NCBI RefSeq assembly: GCF_030295705.1
Contig: NZ_AP027274.1
Span: 1,736,001-1,800,000 of the forward strand
Length of the DNA: 64,000 nt
Source: Polynucleobacter sp. TUM22923
GTDB lineage: Bacteria; Pseudomonadota; Gammaproteobacteria; Burkholderiales; Burkholderiaceae
Reading direction: 5' to 3'
In this document: positions 9,923-19,711 of the stretch, in pieces
Layout: the number at the start of each line of letters is the position of its first letter
Numbering within the stretch: position 1 is the stretch's first letter
The notes under the pieces: model-generated
Told to the model about the DNA's origin: nothing
The model's input: the letters and a program-made list of their open reading frames with translations, nothing else
Databases searched by the model: none
Program-made: the position numbers and the translations under genes

Positions 9923-11110
9923 ATGGATATTACCTTGACCAGCCTTGAAGCCGCTCATACAGAGCTACTCAAGCAGAAAATAATCTCTGAAATCCACTCA
10001 GAGGGCGGCAGAATGGCCTTTTCTAGATATATGGAAATGGCTTTATATGAGCCGGGGATGGGCTATTACAGCGCTGGTGCCCATAAATTAGGGGTAGGCG
10101 GGGATTTCACTACCGCCCCTGAGCTAAGCCCCTTATTTGGAGCCGCTGTTGTTGCCAGTCTCCTACCCGTCCTGGAAGCCCTCAAAGCGCAAGGCCTCCC
10201 TACCCAAATCCTCGAATTTGGCGCAGGGACTGGCAAGCTAGCTCAATCGATTCTCACGCGCTTAAATGATCTCGACTTCCAGTTAGACCAATACAGCATC
10301 CTTGAGATCTCGCCTGACCTCGCCCAGCGGCAGTCAGCGTGCCTCAAAACAACCTGTGAAAGCCTTGGCCTGCAAACTCAATGCAATTGGCTCAGCGAAC
10401 TTCCTGTTAATTTCAAGGGAATCATGCTCGCCAATGAAGTCATGGATGCGATTCCTTGCGAGGCCATTATTTATCAACAGGGCTTTTGGCATTGGCATGA
10501 TGTTGTACTTACAGATGGCAAGCTAAGCTGGCAAGTCGGCAAACCGATCGAGCAGTCCTTGCTACCCGAAACCTTAATTACTGGCAGCTTTTCTGAGGGC
10601 TACGTTACCGAGCTGCACCTTCAAGCAAATGGATGGATGAAACAAGTTGCAGAACAACTGCATACCGGTCTGTTCCTCACTTTTGACTACGGGTTTCCGG
10701 AAAGTGAGTACTACCATGCGCAACGACTAGAGGGCACGTTGATGGCGCACCATCGACATCATGCAATCCAAGATCCTTTTTACCTTCCTGGTTTATGTGA
10801 CCTAACTACGCACGTGGAATGGTTACAGATTGCGCATAGTGCCCTAGAAGGGAATGCCGATGATGTCTTTCTCAGTAATCAGGCGTCTTACTTACTCGAT
10901 GCAGGGATTGGCGATATTGCCTTGGCAGTAGGTGATCCTAGTAATCCAGCAAGTTTTTTACCGATTTCTAATGCCTTACAAAAACTTTTATCTGAAGCAG
11001 AAATGGGTGAATTATTTAAAGTCTTTGCATTTTCTAAGAACTTGAATGCCTTGCTACCGAACCACCCATTAGAAGATTTACCAGGACTACGCGGCAGAAA
11101 CCGACTTTAA
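9923..11110 (+). CDS. SAM-dependent methyltransferase, MidA/NDUFAF7 family (DUF185)
   Basis: A 395-residue class I methyltransferase. The glycine-rich SAM motif [16 protein letters not shown] is at about residues 95-110, and the family patterns [14 protein letters not shown] and [15 protein letters not shown] are near the N-terminus. The mitochondrial homologue NDUFAF7 methylates an arginine of complex I subunit NDUFS2; the bacterial role is less certain. The 3' end overlaps the convergent cca gene by three bases. Divergent from the SDR gene 25 nt away. Confidence 0.88.
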   Translation: MDITLTSLEAAHTELLKQKIISEIHSEGGRMAFSRYMEMALYEPGMGYYSAGAHKLGVGGDFTTAPELSPLFGAAVVASLLPVLEALKAQGLPTQILEFGAGTGKLAQSILTRLNDLDFQLDQYSILEISPDLAQRQSACLKTTCESLGLQTQCNWLSELPVNFKGIMLANEVMDAIPCEAIIYQQGFWHWHDVVLTDGKLSWQVGKPIEQSLLPETLITGSFSEGYVTELHLQANGWMKQVAEQLHTGLFLTFDYGFPESEYYHAQRLEGTLMAHHRHHAIQDPFYLPGLCDLTTHVEWLQIAHSALEGNADDVFLSNQASYLLDAGIGDIALAVGDPSNPASFLPISNALQKLLSEAEMGELFKVFAFSKNLNALLPNHPLEDLPGLRGRNRL

Positions 11111-12246
11111 TTTTTTAATACAGCAGTAATTACCATTAATCTTGCGAGCTCTATTGCGCTGCGAATACATTCACCGTTAGCTCGATCTTTAGTTGAAATC
11201 GTGGCAATCACTTCCGCTGTATTCAGTAATTGTGTTTGCTCTAAAGCTTTAATCAGCTCGATAACATTAAAGTCCATTTTTTTTGCAAGCTTCAGAAGCG
11301 CGCTAGCCCTTAAAGGCTTGCGCCAAGCATCAGCACGATTAAACCAGCTCAATACATCGACGGCCTCATACACATGATTGATTGAGTCCTTAGTCTTAGC
11401 GACTAATTGCATCAACTCACTAAAGATGGCACTGTAATCACGCACTTCATTAGGCATACGCACACACTCCGCCCATGTACAAATGTCCTGACTCGATAAA
11501 TCCATCAAGATAACAGCGCAGCGGTCTTCTAAGTTGCTATCGATAACATTTAAATACGTAGTCCAGGCTTCACGAGCCTCTTCTTGAGCGAGTTGAGCAG
11601 TCAATGATGCTGGCAAAAGGAAGCTTGCCGCTCCCGTATCAAGTAATACCTGAAACATGCGCATAGGTTTTTCAGCAGTGAGCCCTCTAGCCAACTCCTG
11701 CCAAATTCTTTCAGCCGATAATGCAGCCAATTCATTTGAACTAACGATTGCTTGTAGGGCCCGCATGGTCTCTGCTGCGATTGTGAATTCTGGGAAGCGC
11801 GCTGCAAATCGAGCAATTCGCAATAACCTAAGAGGATCTTCTGCAAACGCATCTGATACATGACGAAATACTTTGGCCGCTAAATCTGCCTGGCCATTGC
11901 AGGGATCTAAAATCGGACCCATCAAATTACCATCTTCGCCAACTTCTTGCGCCATCGCATTAATAGTGAGATCACGCCGTTGTAAGTCTTGGTCTAGGGT
12001 AACGCTAGGGTCTGCGTAAAACGTAAAGCCTTTGTAACCTGTGCCCGTCTTACGCTCTGTTCTTGCCAGAGCGTACTCTGCCTGAGTTTCTGGATGCAAG
12101 AAAACGGGAAAGTCCTTTCCTACGGGACGATAGCCCTGAGCAATCATCCCCTCAACCGTAGCACCAACCACGACATAATCTATATCGTGCACTGGCAAAC
12201 CCATTAAGGTATCCCGTATAGCGCCGCCGACTGCATAGACCTTCAT
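11107..12246 (-). CDS. cca: CCA-adding tRNA nucleotidyltransferase, HD-less form
   Basis: A 379-residue class II nucleotidyltransferase that adds or repairs the tRNA 3' CCA. The N-terminal [10 protein letters not shown] and DIDYVVVG carry the catalytic GG and DxD. The [10 protein letters not shown] motif and the [12 protein letters not shown] segment follow, as in proteobacterial Cca. The usual C-terminal HD phosphohydrolase signature (His...His-Asp) of E. coli-type Cca is not visible in residues 200-379, and the protein is about 30 residues shorter. It therefore probably lacks phosphatase activity. Convergent with the MidA-type gene, with overlapping stops; 4 nt downstream of the NDUFA9-like gene. 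Confidence 0.93.
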   Translation of the reverse strand: MKVYAVGGAIRDTLMGLPVHDIDYVVVGATVEGMIAQGYRPVGKDFPVFLHPETQAEYALARTERKTGTGYKGFTFYADPSVTLDQDLQRRDLTINAMAQEVGEDGNLMGPILDPCNGQADLAAKVFRHVSDAFAEDPLRLLRIARFAARFPEFTIAAETMRALQAIVSSNELAALSAERIWQELARGLTAEKPMRMFQVLLDTGAASFLLPASLTAQLAQEEAREAWTTYLNVIDSNLEDRCAVILMDLSSQDICTWAECVRMPNEVRDYSAIFSELMQLVAKTKDSINHVYEAVDVLSWFNRADAWRKPLRASALLKLAKKMDFNVIELIKALEQTQLLNTAEVIATISTKDRANGECIRSAIELARLMVITAVLKN

Positions 12247-12250
12247 TTAT

Positions 12251-13162
12251 TTATTTCATCCCCTCAAGCGTACGTCGACTAATGTTAAATACATCGGGTA
12301 ACGCATCAACTCCACTCATTGGCAAAATATTAGGTACCTGCATAGAGGCAATATTGTCACGGGACATGAGAGTGGGCACTGGTAGATACTCGAATGCTAA
12401 GGCCTGCAATTGCCCAACAAAATCGGGGACAGGAATAACAGCGCACTTAGTCTGCGCCCTGCGCGCCGAAAACTCGACGATTTCTTTCATGGAATAAACC
12501 GTTGGTCCTACCAAGTCATATGACTGATGAATGGTCACTGGCATAGTAAGTGACTTCGTAAAAGCCATCGCTACATCATCCACACTCACAGGCTGGAACT
12601 GAGCGGAGGCATTAGCCAAAGGCATAGCTGGAAATAACTTCGTCAATTTTGTAAACAAGTTGATAAATTGATCTTGGGCGCCAAAGACAACAGAGGGCCT
12701 AAAAATAGTCCAGTCGAGCTTGCTCGCTTTTACCACTGCCTCGCCATCTCCCTTGCTGCGCTGGTACATCGAAGGGCCATTTGAATCCGCGCCCAAGGCA
12801 CTCATCTGCAGCAGTCGCTTCAGCCCGTTCATTTGCATTGCAGTCACGATATTCTGAACAAGTTCGACATGCGCCGCTTTAAAGACTGGTCCATAGGGAA
12901 CTGCGGGTTTGTCATGCAGTACACCGACTAAATTAATGACAGCAGCCTGCGGCTTCATACGCGAGCAAAGCGATTGCAAAGTATCAAAGTCATGAACATC
13001 AGCATCTTCCAAATGTACTTTGGGCAGCATGCGTAATTCGCGGGCAGATGCAAGGTGTCTTGTGGGCATTAATACTGAATACCCTGCTGCCTGCAATTGA
13101 GCGGCTAGAACTCGCCCTACAAAGCCATTACCGCCAATTAATAGAATGTCATATTTCATCAA
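12251..13162 (-). CDS. NDUFA9-like NAD(P)-binding SDR family protein
   Basis: A 303-residue extended/atypical SDR. The nucleotide-binding loop GGNGFVGRVLA is at residues 9-19, and 'RLLQMSALGADSNGPSMYQRSKGDGE' is typical of complex I NDUFA9 relatives. In bacteria these are annotated as complex I NDUFA9 subunit family or NADH dehydrogenase-like proteins with no proven reaction. It sits between slt and cca, and all three are minus-strand with gaps of 4-21 nt, suggesting co-transcription. Confidence 0.82.
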   Translation of the reverse strand: MMKYDILLIGGNGFVGRVLAAQLQAAGYSVLMPTRHLASARELRMLPKVHLEDADVHDFDTLQSLCSRMKPQAAVINLVGVLHDKPAVPYGPVFKAAHVELVQNIVTAMQMNGLKRLLQMSALGADSNGPSMYQRSKGDGEAVVKASKLDWTIFRPSVVFGAQDQFINLFTKLTKLFPAMPLANASAQFQPVSVDDVAMAFTKSLTMPVTIHQSYDLVGPTVYSMKEIVEFSARRAQTKCAVIPVPDFVGQLQALAFEYLPVPTLMSRDNIASMQVPNILPMSGVDALPDVFNISRRTLEGMK

Positions 13163-13183
13163 AGATCCGATTTTATGGGGGGG

Positions 13184-15142
13184 TTAGGGTAGCTCTGATG
13201 CAACGGCTGTTTTAGGTGCAATCACCCCTAAGCGCTGCTTCAAAGACTGCGTTTGTCCATTCATCACCGATGAATAGTAGGTTGCATTGGCGAGCACATT
13301 CTTAACGTAAGTTCGTGTCTCATTAAATGGAATTGTTTCCGCAAAGATGGCACCCTCAGTAGGGCTTGTCAGCTTTTCACGCCATAACTTAGAGCGCGAA
13401 GGTCCAGCGTTGTAAGCGGCTGAAGCCAGCACCCATGAACCATCCAAATCAACCAACACCATATTTAAATAATTACTACCTAAAGTTAGATTCGTATTGG
13501 TATCGCTTAGCTTATCGTTTGTATAAGACGTCATCCCTATTTTTTTAGCGACATATTTTGCAGTATTGGGCATCACCTGCATCAAACCAGAGGCGCCTAC
13601 GGATGAGGAAGCATTCATAATAAAACGGGATTCTTGACGAATTAATCCATAAGCCCAAGCGAGATTCAAATCAATTTGCTTTGCAATGGGTGATAGTTCC
13701 TCCCGAAAAGGCGTTGGATAGCGTAAGCCAAAGTCATGCTCCTGCTTCGTACGATCAGCAGTGTTCACCACGCGATCATAAAGTGCAATACGTTTGGCAT
13801 ATTCCGCAGCAGCCAATAATTGCTTGTCGCTCATATTGCGCAACTCCCAATTCCATTCGCGATTCCCTTCGAAGCGTAAATTCATGGCATAAAAACGCTC
13901 ACCCCTGATAAAGCCCTTGCGAGTAGCCGCAGAATCAATATCGGCATCACTTACTTTAGTGCGTGCAGGCGCAGTATTAGGCTTCCCTAGTTCCTCACGT
14001 GCCAACTGCCCATAAAAATTATATTGCTCAGCAATCAGCTCAAAACTTTCACGCGCCTTTTCGTTCTGCCCTTCGGCTTTAAGTGCGCGCCCATACCAAT
14101 AAGTCCAAGCAGGGTCCTTGCTGCGCACGGCAGGATTCATACCCTCAATTGCATTTTTTACCAATGCCCAATCTTTAGCGCGTAATCCAGCACGCACCTT
14201 CCACTCCTGGCTTTCGGTTGATAAGAGCTCGTTATAGCCTAGTCCCTGCTGAAGTCGATAAGCATCATCTGCATTAGGGTCTAATTTTTTTGCTAAGAAC
14301 TGGCCAATGACGCCCCAAGCAGCTGCCTGATTTTCTTTGCTATAGCGTGAAGCAGTTTGAGAAAATTCTTTAAACGTTTTAATTGGCTCAGCTTTTGCGG
14401 ACTTTACAATATCAGCAATCGGATCCTCACCACCCAGTCGGCGAGACATTGTGTCAAAACCCATCTCGTCAGCAGCGCGACCAAGCGCTTTGGCCTCACT
14501 CGGACTCATGCCCCCAGCTGCAACCAAAGCAGGAATCAACTCTTGGCAGGCTTGGCCAAAATAACGTGGATCCAGCAATATTGTCTTTGCATCGATGGCA
14601 ACTTTGGTAGCGTTTTCGCCCTGCGCTAATTTAGATTGAAGGGAGAAGCATTTCACCTGAGTGTCGTCATCCAAAGCAAACTTTGGATATTCCATATCAA
14701 AGCGTGACCAATCTTTACGCTTACCTAAAACCAGTAACCAGTCATTGCGCATCCTATCCGCCAAAGCGGTGCCTTGGTACTGATTCAAAAACCCCATGAC
14801 TTGTGAGTCGGCATTAGTATCAGCACGTGCGCTTCCAGCGCTATCAAATAATTGAGGCTTGATCCGAAAGTACGCTACGTAGTCATCATAAGGATGAGTA
14901 GAGAGACTAGCGGCCAGAGACTGAGTGCGTGCCACATCATTTTTCTTGGCTGCTTCGCGCAACTCAATAAAAGCCCGATCACTATCCGTCATTTCAAAAA
15001 CGGAAATTCTGCTTTCTTTTGATGGGCCAGCCTTCTTTGCCTTTTCTACAGCAAAGCTCGGCGCAGAAACTAGCAAGGCAAGCAAGAGCATCCCGTTGAT
15101 ATATTGCTGCCAGCGCTTAACGCCGCTAAATCTCTTTTTCAC
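13184..15142 (-). CDS. slt: Soluble lytic murein transglycosylase (Slt70 type)
   Basis: A 652-residue periplasmic enzyme that cleaves peptidoglycan glycan strands to 1,6-anhydro muropeptides. A signal peptide covers about residues 1-31 (hydrophobic MLLLALLVSAPSFA). A long alpha-superhelical U/L domain follows, then the C-terminal SLT domain with GLIRQESRF (catalytic Glu), SSVGASGLMQVMP and LGSNYLNMVL. Length and order match Slt70. An AmpG-like permease at 23228 would import the products. Divergent from 5-FCL with only 45 nt between starts. Confidence 0.95.
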   Translation of the reverse strand: MKKRFSGVKRWQQYINGMLLLALLVSAPSFAVEKAKKAGPSKESRISVFEMTDSDRAFIELREAAKKNDVARTQSLAASLSTHPYDDYVAYFRIKPQLFDSAGSARADTNADSQVMGFLNQYQGTALADRMRNDWLLVLGKRKDWSRFDMEYPKFALDDDTQVKCFSLQSKLAQGENATKVAIDAKTILLDPRYFGQACQELIPALVAAGGMSPSEAKALGRAADEMGFDTMSRRLGGEDPIADIVKSAKAEPIKTFKEFSQTASRYSKENQAAAWGVIGQFLAKKLDPNADDAYRLQQGLGYNELLSTESQEWKVRAGLRAKDWALVKNAIEGMNPAVRSKDPAWTYWYGRALKAEGQNEKARESFELIAEQYNFYGQLAREELGKPNTAPARTKVSDADIDSAATRKGFIRGERFYAMNLRFEGNREWNWELRNMSDKQLLAAAEYAKRIALYDRVVNTADRTKQEHDFGLRYPTPFREELSPIAKQIDLNLAWAYGLIRQESRFIMNASSSVGASGLMQVMPNTAKYVAKKIGMTSYTNDKLSDTNTNLTLGSNYLNMVLVDLDGSWVLASAAYNAGPSRSKLWREKLTSPTEGAIFAETIPFNETRTYVKNVLANATYYSSVMNGQTQSLKQRLGVIAPKTAVASELP

Positions 15143-15187
15143 TATTAACCTTATTGCTTAACTATATTTACCAATTTTCGCCTGATA

Positions 15188-15826
15188 ATGGGCGTTATGC
15201 ACGGCAATTCTCCAAAAACTCTACGGCAGGACTTGATAGCCAAAAGAAAGCAATTGACAAGTAGCGCTAAGTATCAAGCGCTGTGCCAGGCGATCCATAG
15301 TGAGCTGAATCGATTTTTAGTCAATTCAGATCCCCAACTTCGCTCTATCGCCCTTTATTGCCCCATCCAGGCTGAAATAGACTTACGGCCAACAGTATTA
15401 GCATGGGCCTGCCAAGCAACGGGGCGCACCCTAGCGTTGCCATTTGCGCGTCCCGATAAACATCTTGATTTTTATGTCTGGGAAAAAGAGGATCTGTTGA
15501 TTCCGAGCCAATATGGTGTTCCAGAACCCGATCCTAATAACCCCAGAAGACCGCAGGTGAGCCCGGACTGTATTTTCATTCCCGTTGTAGGCTGGTCAGA
15601 ATCGCATGATTTAGGGCCCAATGGACTCAAAAAACACTATTGGCGCCTGGGATATGGCGGGGGCTACTTTGATCGCACCTTGGCCCATTTACGCAAAGCT
15701 AAACCGGATTTACTTTGTATTGGTGTTGGCTTTGATTGGCAAAAATTAGATGATGCCCAATGGCAGGCTCAAACTCACGATGAACCCTTGGATGCCATGC
15801 TTACTGAGACCGGACTACTGCGCTAA
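15188..15826 (+). CDS. 5-formyltetrahydrofolate cyclo-ligase
   Basis: A 212-residue ATP-dependent enzyme (5-FCL/MTHFS, YgfA family) that returns 5-formyl-THF to 5,10-methenyl-THF. The N-terminal RQDLIAKRKQL matches the family LRxxxRxxR motif, and the C-terminal LGYGGGYFDRTLAHL holds the ATP/Mg site. It is convergent with metF, another one-carbon gene, with 14 nt between stops. In E. coli 6S RNA precedes this gene; the 45-nt gap here is too short for that. Confidence 0.93.
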   Translation: MGVMHGNSPKTLRQDLIAKRKQLTSSAKYQALCQAIHSELNRFLVNSDPQLRSIALYCPIQAEIDLRPTVLAWACQATGRTLALPFARPDKHLDFYVWEKEDLLIPSQYGVPEPDPNNPRRPQVSPDCIFIPVVGWSESHDLGPNGLKKHYWRLGYGGGYFDRTLAHLRKAKPDLLCIGVGFDWQKLDDAQWQAQTHDEPLDAMLTETGLLR

Positions 15827-15840
15827 TGCACTTTTATTGC

Positions 15841-16680
15841 TTATTTGGATAGTCTACTAAGACTCAAATTATCAGAGATTGCTAAAACGGCATCCGCCTG
15901 ATTCAGAGAGTAAAAATGCAATCCAGGCGCACCTGCCACTAAGAGCTGATCACACAAGTCGGTAACCACCTCTTCTCCAAACGCACGAATGGAGGCAACA
16001 TCATCACCGTATGCTTGCAATCTCAAACGAATCCAACGCGGAATTTCTGCACCGCACGCATCGGAAAAACGAAGTAGCTGAGTGCTATTCGTAATCGGCA
16101 TGACGCCAGCAATCACTGGCTGTGTAACGCCTAATTTATAAGCGTCATCAACAAAACGAAAGTACGCATCGCTATTATAAAAATATTGCGTCACGGCAGA
16201 GTTTGCCCCTGCCTTCATCTTTTGCACAAAAAAATCAATGTCTGTTACAGGTGACTTTGCCTGAGGATGCGTTTCTGGATATGCCGCTACATCAATATGA
16301 AACCAGTCACCTGTTTCTGCTCGAATAAATTCTACTAACGCATTAGCATGATGAAACTCGCCATACTGACCCATGCCTGATGGCAGATCACCCCTCAAAG
16401 CCACAATACGCTTAACGCCCAAAGCTTGGTATTGCTTCAACATGTCACGCACACTGTCGCGTGAACTACCTACACAAGATAAATGGGGGGCAACGGCTGC
16501 ACCAGCAGCATGAATATCGCTCACCACTTTTAATGTTCCAGATTGAGTAGAGCCACCGGCACCAAAAGTTACGGAATAAAACGCGGGTTTGAGTGACTCA
16601 CTCAAACGCTCGCGTACGAGATGCAACTTACTCTCACCTTCAGGTGTTTTTGGAGGAAAGAATTCGACGCTTAATTCCAT
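15841..16680 (-). CDS. metF: 5,10-methylenetetrahydrofolate reductase
   Basis: A 279-residue flavoprotein that reduces methylene-THF to methyl-THF for methionine synthesis. Family motifs include ELSVEFFPPKTPEGE at the N-terminus, the TFGAGGST segment (about 39-46), VALRGDLP, and 'ITQYFYN'-like AVTQYFYNSDAYFRF. Length fits bacterial MetF. It lies 68 nt downstream of ahcY on the same strand, so metK, ahcY and metF form a methyl-cycle cluster. Confidence 0.97.
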   Translation of the reverse strand: MELSVEFFPPKTPEGESKLHLVRERLSESLKPAFYSVTFGAGGSTQSGTLKVVSDIHAAGAAVAPHLSCVGSSRDSVRDMLKQYQALGVKRIVALRGDLPSGMGQYGEFHHANALVEFIRAETGDWFHIDVAAYPETHPQAKSPVTDIDFFVQKMKAGANSAVTQYFYNSDAYFRFVDDAYKLGVTQPVIAGVMPITNSTQLLRFSDACGAEIPRWIRLRLQAYGDDVASIRAFGEEVVTDLCDQLLVAGAPGLHFYSLNQADAVLAISDNLSLSRLSK

Positions 16681-16748
16681 AATATTGGGCCTGTGTATCT
16701 ATTAATCAAAGTCTACTAACGACTAAACTAAAACTGCAAAGCAAGTTA

Positions 16749-18194
16749 TTAATAACGGTAGTGGTCAGTCTTGTATGGACCTTCCTGCATTACGCCAATA
16801 TAGCTAGCTTGCTGCTCAGACAATACGGTTAATTGTGCGTTCAGCGTCTTGAGCTGCAATCGCGCAACCTTCTCATCGAGGTGCTTTGGTAGGGTGAAAA
16901 CACCCACTGGATACTTATCCGTACCGACAGCGCTCCACAATTCAATCTGTGCAATTACTTGATTAGCAAATGAAGAGCTCATCACGTAAGAAGGATGGCC
17001 CGTACCGCAACCGAGGTTCACTAAACGGCCCTTGGCCAAAATAATGATGCGCTTTTCAGGGTTACCATTGGCAGCAGGGAAAATCACATGGTCCACTTGT
17101 GGCTTGATTTCTTCCCACTTGTACTTCTCGATACCAGCGATATCAATTTCATTATCGAAGTGCCCGATGTTACAAACAATGGCTTGGTTTTTCATCTTTG
17201 CCATGTGATCATGCGTAATCACATGATAGTTACCAGTTGCTGATACGAAGATGTCTGCCTTATCAGCAGCATAGTCCATCGTCACCACACGGTAACCCTC
17301 CATAGCTGCCTGCAATGCACAAATTGGATCAACTTCGGTGACCCAAACTTGAGCAGATAAAGCACGCAACGCTTGTGCAGAGCCCTTACCCACATCGCCA
17401 TAACCACAAACAACCGCAACCTTACCGGCAACCATTACGTCCGTTGCACGTTTGATCGCATCAACCAAAGACTCGCGGCAGCCATAGAGGTTATCGAACT
17501 TACTCTTTGTAACGGAGTCGTTCACATTAATTGCTGGGAACTTAAGTTCACCCTTAGCAAACATTTGATACAGGCGATGTACGCCAGTAGTGGTTTCTTC
17601 AGTCACGCCCTTTACTTTTTCTAAGCGGATAGAGTACCAAGTTGGATCGATTGCTAATTTCTTTTTAATCGTTGCAAATAATATTGTCTCTTCTTCACTC
17701 GTTGGGTGACTAATACAGTCCTGATCTTTTTCAGCACGTGCACCGAGGTGTAACAACAAAGTAGCATCGCCACCATCATCCAAAATCATATTGGTAAAGC
17801 CACCATCAGCCCACTCAAAAATTCGATGGGTGTAATCCCAATACTGCTCCAAAGTTTCACCTTTAATAGCGAATACAGGTGTGCCATTGGCAGCAATTGC
17901 TGCCGCTGCATGATCTTGGGTAGAGAAAATATTACAAGAAGCCCACTGCACTTGAGCGCCGAGAGCCTCAAGTGTCTCGATCAATACTGCTGTTTGAATA
18001 GTCATGTGCAAGGAGCCTGTAATACGCGCTCCACGCAATGGTTGTTGTGCGGCAAACTCATCACGAATGGCAACCAAGCCAGGCATCTCAGTTTCAGCAA
18101 TGGCAATTTCTTTACGGCCAAAATCAGACAAAGTAATGTCGGCAATTGCGCAACGAGTTGCCACAAAGTTATTTAAGTCGGTAACGGTATTCAT
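16749..18194 (-). CDS. ahcY: S-adenosylhomocysteine hydrolase
   Basis: Converts S-adenosylhomocysteine to adenosine and homocysteine, completing the methyl cycle. I place the start at the ATG at 18192-18194 (481 residues, [10 protein letters not shown]). It has GGAG six bases upstream and matches the family N-terminus. A longer in-frame reading begins at 18254 but runs through riboswitch sequence. The NAD-binding [16 protein letters not shown] is near 255-270, and the C-terminus KTDHYRY, with Lys and Tyr that close over NAD, is intact. An SAH riboswitch lies immediately upstream, so expression should rise with SAH. Confidence 0.98.
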   Translation of the reverse strand: MNTVTDLNNFVATRCAIADITLSDFGRKEIAIAETEMPGLVAIRDEFAAQQPLRGARITGSLHMTIQTAVLIETLEALGAQVQWASCNIFSTQDHAAAAIAANGTPVFAIKGETLEQYWDYTHRIFEWADGGFTNMILDDGGDATLLLHLGARAEKDQDCISHPTSEEETILFATIKKKLAIDPTWYSIRLEKVKGVTEETTTGVHRLYQMFAKGELKFPAINVNDSVTKSKFDNLYGCRESLVDAIKRATDVMVAGKVAVVCGYGDVGKGSAQALRALSAQVWVTEVDPICALQAAMEGYRVVTMDYAADKADIFVSATGNYHVITHDHMAKMKNQAIVCNIGHFDNEIDIAGIEKYKWEEIKPQVDHVIFPAANGNPEKRIIILAKGRLVNLGCGTGHPSYVMSSSFANQVIAQIELWSAVGTDKYPVGVFTLPKHLDEKVARLQLKTLNAQLTVLSEQQASYIGVMQEGPYKTDHYRY

Positions 18195-18258
18195 TAATGC
18201 TCCAGCTAAGGACGATTCAACGCTGGAGTAGATACTCGCTAGCCATTGAATCATGGGT
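18195..18258 (-). promoter_or_regulatory. Expression platform of the SAH riboswitch
   Basis: Between aptamer and ahcY two inverted repeats can be read. On the transcribed strand CTCCAGC (18228-18222) is complementary to GCTGGAG (18206-18200), which contains the GGAG ribosome site of ahcY. CTCGCTA (18265-18259), part of the aptamer's closing strand, is complementary to TAGCGAG (18241-18235). A small GAGT/ACTC hairpin (18237-18226) would compete with the first of these. Together they suggest control of translation start. The pairing is seen; the switching mechanism is inferred. Confidence 0.6.
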
Positions 18259-18360
18259 TAGCGAGCGCAGTTGCAATTAGCAAATCCTGTTTGGGGACCC
18301 GCTCCCTTCAAGCCTGGGGAAACACTGGTTCACAGCATTCCTTGCAACGCTCCTTGAAGG
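18258..18360 (-). promoter_or_regulatory. SAH riboswitch aptamer upstream of ahcY
   Basis: The leader reads GGAGCGTTGCAAGG at its 5' side, CCCCAGGCTTGA in the middle and CAACTGCGCTCGC at its 3' side. These match the conserved core of the S-adenosylhomocysteine riboswitch (GAGCGCUGC... CCAGGCUCG... GGCGCUC), which is known upstream of ahcY in beta- and gammaproteobacteria. P1 pairs GAGCGT (from 18352) with GCGCTC (18268-18263). SAH binding turns such switches on. A covariance search with the Rfam SAH model would settle it. Confidence 0.85.
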
Positions 18361-18390
18361 TATGCCGAAATTGTAATCAATTTCGGCATA
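18361..18390 (-). terminator. Perfect 13-bp hairpin after metK
   Basis: A 30-nt inverted repeat, TATGCCGAAATTG / CAATTTCGGCATA with a TAAT loop, lies about 27 nt past the metK stop and just before the SAH aptamer. There is no U-tract on the metK strand (CCTTCAAGG follows), so it may act as an mRNA-end stabiliser or processing site rather than a classical terminator. Confidence 0.5.
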
Positions 18391-18417
18391 TTTGGCTTCG
18401 TTTTTACAAATTACCGC

Positions 18418-19584
18418 TTACAGACCAGCTGCTGCGCGTAATGCTGGGGCCTTATCACACTGCTCCCATGTAAATTCTGGCTCTTCACGACCAAAGTGGC
18501 CGTAGGCTGCTGTCTTTCGATAAATTGGGCGCAAGAGATTAAGCATTTTGACAATGCCTTTTGGACGCAGGTCGAAATGCTCTGACACCAACTGTGCAAT
18601 CTTTTCATCAGAGATCTTGCCAGTGCCAAAGGTACTAACCATCACTGACGTCGGTTTAGCTACACCGATGGCATAAGAGATCTGAATTAAGCACTTACTT
18701 GCCAAACCAGCAGCAACCACATTCTTAGCAACATAACGTCCAGCGTATGCAGCGGAACGATCTACCTTAGATGGATCCTTACCGGAAAACGCACCGCCAC
18801 CGTGTGGGGCTGCGCCGCCATAAGTATCAACAATGATTTTACGGCCCGTTAAGCCACAATCTCCCTGCGGACCGCCAATAACAAAGCGACCAGTTGGGTT
18901 GACCAAGAAATTGATCGCGCCCTTAATAAGGTGCTTAGGCAATACGGGTTTAATAATTTCTTCAATGACGGCTTCCCGTAATTTCTCTAGCGAAATTTCT
19001 TCATCATGCTGGGTAGAAAGGACTACGGTATCAATAGAATCAGGCTTGCCATCAACGTAACGTAAGGTCACTTGTGACTTTGCATCTGGGCGCAACCAAT
19101 TTAAACGGCCATCGCGGCGTAATTGAGACTGACGCTCTACCAGGCGGTGTGACAAATGAATGGGCAGCGGCATCAGCTCTGCAGTCTCATCGCAGGCATA
19201 ACCAAACATGAGGCCTTGGTCACCAGCGCCCTGATCTAGGCCATCGTCATGCGCCTTATCAACACCCTGAGCAATATCTGGACTCTGCTTATCGTACGCC
19301 ACCAAAACAGCACAGCCTTTGTAGTCAATACCGTACTCCGTATTGTCATAACCAATCTCACGCAGTGTATTGCGCGCAACTTGGATGTAGTCAACATTTG
19401 CATTGGTGGTGATTTCACCTGCGAGCACAACTAAACCGGTATTGCACAAGGTTTCAGCCGCAACGCGTGCTGTTGGATCTTGAGCCAAAATGGCGTCCAA
19501 GATCGAATCAGAAATTTGATCTGCTACTTTATCGGGGTGACCCTCAGAAACGGATTCCGAGGTAAAGAAGTAATCATTTGCCAT
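18418..19584 (-). CDS. metK: S-adenosylmethionine synthetase
   Basis: Makes SAM from methionine and ATP. I start it at the ATG at 19582-19584 (388 residues, [19 protein letters not shown]), with AAAGGA seven bases upstream; the frame itself opens nine codons earlier at a GTG. Conserved motifs: [12 protein letters not shown], the hexapeptide [12 protein letters not shown], and the P-loop-like [19 protein letters not shown]. Length is normal. It heads a metK-ahcY-metF cluster and has a roughly 120-nt leader with internal complementarity. Divergent from an acyltransferase gene. Confidence 0.98.
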   Translation of the reverse strand: MANDYFFTSESVSEGHPDKVADQISDSILDAILAQDPTARVAAETLCNTGLVVLAGEITTNANVDYIQVARNTLREIGYDNTEYGIDYKGCAVLVAYDKQSPDIAQGVDKAHDDGLDQGAGDQGLMFGYACDETAELMPLPIHLSHRLVERQSQLRRDGRLNWLRPDAKSQVTLRYVDGKPDSIDTVVLSTQHDEEISLEKLREAVIEEIIKPVLPKHLIKGAINFLVNPTGRFVIGGPQGDCGLTGRKIIVDTYGGAAPHGGGAFSGKDPSKVDRSAAYAGRYVAKNVVAAGLASKCLIQISYAIGVAKPTSVMVSTFGTGKISDEKIAQLVSEHFDLRPKGIVKMLNLLRPIYRKTAAYGHFGREEPEFTWEQCDKAPALRAAAGL

Positions 19585-19616
19585 TGTTTTTTCCTTTAAA
19601 AAAATTAACACGATCT

Positions 19617-19705
19617 ATGGGACAACTCGACGTGCCAGGAACCACAACGGCGACGCTTTAGCAGAATTTATGAATCGCCCTGCAAGTTGCCTTAACTCAG
19701 CGATA
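19617..19705 (-). promoter_or_regulatory. Possible structured 5' leader of metK
   Basis: The leader of metK holds nested complementary segments. GGCAACT (19691-19685) can pair with AGTTGTCC (19627-19620) with one bulged base. Inside it GGCGA (19679-19675) pairs with TCGCC (19653-19649). It does not match the SAM-I, SAM-II or SAM/SAH consensus as I know them. It could be a cis-regulatory RNA for methionine or SAM, or simply chance pairing. Confidence 0.35.
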
Positions 19706-19711
19706 ACGAGA

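Noticed and set aside
15143-15187. Possible 6S RNA before the 5-formyl-THF cyclo-ligase gene, as in E. coli
   Set aside because: Only 45 bases separate the divergent starts, far less than a 6S RNA needs.
18195-18254. N-terminal 20-codon extension of ahcY
   Set aside because: It overlaps the riboswitch expression platform, lacks homology to the family N-terminus, and the downstream ATG has a good GGAG site.
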